From positions 248,001 through 312,000 of the forward strand of contig NZ_CP101154.1 of the NCBI RefSeq assembly GCF_024298905.1: a stretch of 64,000 nt of DNA. Direction: 5' to 3'. How positions within the stretch are numbered: position 1 is the stretch's first letter; each line of letters opens with the position of its first letter. Under the pieces are notes generated by a model that saw only the letters and a list, made by a program, of their open reading frames with translations, was not told the origin of the DNA and did not search any database. Below, piece after piece: positions 62,461 to 64,000 of the stretch. The stretch comes from Natronomonas marina. GTDB taxonomy: Archaea; Halobacteriota; Halobacteria; Halobacteriales; Haloarculaceae. Position numbers and translations under genes: made by a program.

Positions 62461-62850
62461 GGGCCTCAGCGGTTTCGAGGCGGAGCCTCCGGTCTCAAGA
62501 AGCGAGGACTTCCGACGCCAGTCGGAAGGACGACGCGAGTAGGCCGGGGAGGAAGCCGACACGCTGGGAAGCAGGTGCCGTTGTTGCTGCTGTTCGACTC
62601 GCCACCCGATACACTTTTTCCGGGGGCAACCATACCAGTGCCTAGTGATACCGCTGCGCACACGTCGCCGGTATCACGGGCCGCAGTAGCCCGGCCCCCG
62701 AATGGTGGGGATGTTGACCCCGACGGTCGTTCGGTACGGGTGAGGAACGACCTTCCTCCCCGGCGACAATTGACGGCGAGTCCCACATCAAAGCCCCTCC
62801 CTCAACGAGCGAGGTCGCAAGACCGAGCGAAGTAGGGAGGGGTCGGTTAC
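62461..62850. repeat. Structured ~390-bp element, copy B (inverted)
   Basis: This is the reverse-oriented match of 47206-47588. It fills the gap between two convergent genes. The stem at its right end is perfect here (cccctccct, 62805-62813, with agggagggg, 62833-62841). The left part keeps both hairpins of copy A with changed loops and partly compensating stem changes: cttccgac gcca gtcggaag (62509-62528) and gcctccg ... cgaggac (62485-62509). The right end covers the stop codon of the glycosyltransferase gene. Confidence 0.8.
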
Positions 62851-63851
62851 ACGGTCTGTTTCGCCGCGACCGTCGAGGTGGTGAGGTCGTCGAGCAACCG
62901 CTCGGCGATGGTGGCGATGCCGTTGGCGTACTCGGGTGCGGTCGTAAACTCCGACAGCGCCGTCTCGACGGCTGCCGGGTCCGTGGCGGTCCGGAAGCCG
63001 TCGGCCGGTGCCACCCGCCGCGCGATGCCGTCCTGCTCGTTGGTCGCGGGGTAGACCACGCAGGGGGTCTCGGCGACGGCGGCCTCCATCACCGTCGAGT
63101 AGCCCGAACAGACGACGGCCTCGGCCCGGCGCAACACGGGCAACAGCGAGGGGACCGGCCCCCAGTCGTGGTCGCCGATCAGCGTGACCCGGTGGCCGGC
63201 CGCCCGGAGGCGGTCGGCCAGCGCGTCGAAGTCCGTCGAGTACGTCGACGGGACGAGGACGACCCCCGGGTCGTCGGGTCCGCCGTCGGGTGCGCCCTCC
63301 GGTGGCGGGAGCGCGACCGGTGGCACCCTGGAGACGCCCGGCGGGTCCCCGTCGGCCGGCGGCCACACCGACGGGTAGAAGAACCGCTCGGCGGCCAGTC
63401 GCTGGCTCGCGTTGATGCCCATCGTGGACGCGCGGATGATGGGGTCCCGGTAGAGGGCCGCGGCGTTGTGCGAGAGGACGTACAGCGGCATGTCGGTCGC
63501 GGCGGCCGCCGCGACGGTGAACATGTCGTCGGTGACGACCGCGTCGGGGTCCTGGCCGCGGAGCCACGAGGCGATGCCGCGGACGCGGCCGACGCTGTCC
63601 GGGAGGCTTCCGGTCAGGACGCGTGCGAGGCCGCTGACCGGGTTCCCGGCGTCCTGGTAGTCGCCGATGTAGTCCACCTGCGGCGGTTCGTACGCGCTGT
63701 ACCCGTTGGGTTCGTAGAGTCGTCGCCCCGGCCCCCCACCCGCCAGAGCCACCTCTGCGCCGCGTCGCTGGAGTCCCCGCGCGACCGCCATCATCCGCGT
63801 GGCGTGGCCCGCCCCCTCCGGGTAGTGCGTGACGGCGACGTGGATGGTCAC
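62847..63851 (-). CDS. MurG-like glycosyltransferase (GT28 type)
   Basis: A 334-residue GT-B glycosyltransferase. The N-terminal Gly-rich loop is YPEGAGHATRMMAVARGLQR, as in MurG and UDP-glucuronosyltransferase-like proteins. The acceptor domain runs to about 165. The donor site is AVVCSGYSTVMEAAVAETPC followed by VVYPATNEQDGIARRV, the nucleotide-sugar signature. It likely glycosylates a lipid or surface molecule. ATG 63851. Its stop TAA (62847-62849) lies inside copy B of the element. Confidence 0.85.
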   Translation of the reverse strand: MTIHVAVTHYPEGAGHATRMMAVARGLQRRGAEVALAGGGPGRRLYEPNGYSAYEPPQVDYIGDYQDAGNPVSGLARVLTGSLPDSVGRVRGIASWLRGQDPDAVVTDDMFTVAAAAATDMPLYVLSHNAAALYRDPIIRASTMGINASQRLAAERFFYPSVWPPADGDPPGVSRVPPVALPPPEGAPDGGPDDPGVVLVPSTYSTDFDALADRLRAAGHRVTLIGDHDWGPVPSLLPVLRRAEAVVCSGYSTVMEAAVAETPCVVYPATNEQDGIARRVAPADGFRTATDPAAVETALSEFTTAPEYANGIATIAERLLDDLTTSTVAAKQTV

Positions 63852-63921
63852 GGAACGAACTGTTCTGTCGAGGCAAAGTAGTTTCCCCTTTCGAACGGTC
63901 GCGTGGGCAGGAACCTCGGGG

Positions 63922-63929
63922 GATTAAGT
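63922..63929 (+). promoter_or_regulatory. TATA-like box of the gene leaving the window
   Basis: gattaagt is centred about 26-27 bases before ATG 63952, again the leaderless spacing. Confidence 0.45.
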
Positions 63930-63951
63930 TCCGACGTGCCCGACGGGGGAT

Positions 63952-64000
63952 ATGGGCCGTGTTTCGGGTGTGGTGACCGACGTCGTCAGGAACCTCCGTG
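63952..64000 (+). CDS. Start of a gene truncated by the window edge
   Basis: ATG 63952 opens a frame that stays open to the end of the window. Only 16 residues are visible (MGRVSGVVTDVVRNLR), with normal codon use, a short basic and hydrophobic start that could precede an anchor. A TATA-like box at the leaderless distance supports a real start. The product cannot be identified. Confidence 0.5.
   Translation, partial: MGRVSGVVTDVVRNLR

Overview
This 64 kb window is chromosomal DNA of a haloarchaeon (class Halobacteria). The evidence is very high GC, strongly acidic proteins, archaeal EF-1A, uS10 and EF-2, the archaeal cell-division protein SepF, a HalX response regulator, a bacterio-opsin-activator (HTH_10) regulator, type II GAPDH, an F420-dependent reductase, and many AT-rich TATA-like boxes centred 26-28 bases before a start codon, the pattern of leaderless haloarchaeal transcripts. 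I cannot name the species.

Layout. 0-5 kb: zinc-finger protein, two PCM-type methyltransferases flanking a degenerate methyltransferase, paired CrcB fluoride channels and a HalX regulator. 5-12 kb: APC transporter fused to stress-protein domains, tRNA-Ala, an rps10-tuf operon (minus), homoserine dehydrogenase with an ACT protein. 11.6-14.9 kb: a lipoprotein, a secreted protein built on a 60-bp tandem array, and a TIM-barrel isomerase. 14.9-16.6 kb: an AT-richer island with a small HTH protein, an Mrr-like nuclease and a two-helix membrane protein. 16.6-26 kb: EF-2, PdxT, a cation efflux protein, phosphoesterase, membrane wHTH regulator, threonine aldolase, PUA protein, DUF1028 protein and SepF. 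26-38 kb: Tat-exported S15 hydrolase, ABC-2 exporter, F420H2:NADP oxidoreductase, and a five-gene Opp/Dpp peptide importer. 38-47 kb: HAD/UPF0146 operon, archaemetzincin, an intact IS6-type element with an 8-bp target duplication, a Bat-like sensor-regulator, a BtuF-like protein, a JAMM protease, GAPDH and Hsp20. 47-58 kb: hybrid kinase, ATP-grasp ligase, a frameshifted phosphotransferase, an ABC exporter, two DUF192 proteins, tRNA-Val, AI-2E permease, ferredoxin and tRNA-Phe. 58-64 kb: a toxin-antitoxin-like pair, an insertion scar made of a TnpB relic, a methyltransferase relic and a truncated MFS gene, then HAD, phosphotransferase and glycosyltransferase genes.

The central genes form ordinary housekeeping and transport operons. 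The accessory signal is concentrated in four places: the 15.2-16.3 kb nuclease cassette; a pair of inverted ~385-bp structured elements at 47.2 and 62.5 kb, both ending on the TAA stop codon of a neighbouring gene; the 58.0-60.7 kb scar beside the toxin-antitoxin-like pair; and partial copies of tRNA 3' ends downstream of tRNA-Ala and tRNA-Val. All calls rest on reading the sequence and on family knowledge; no database search was run.
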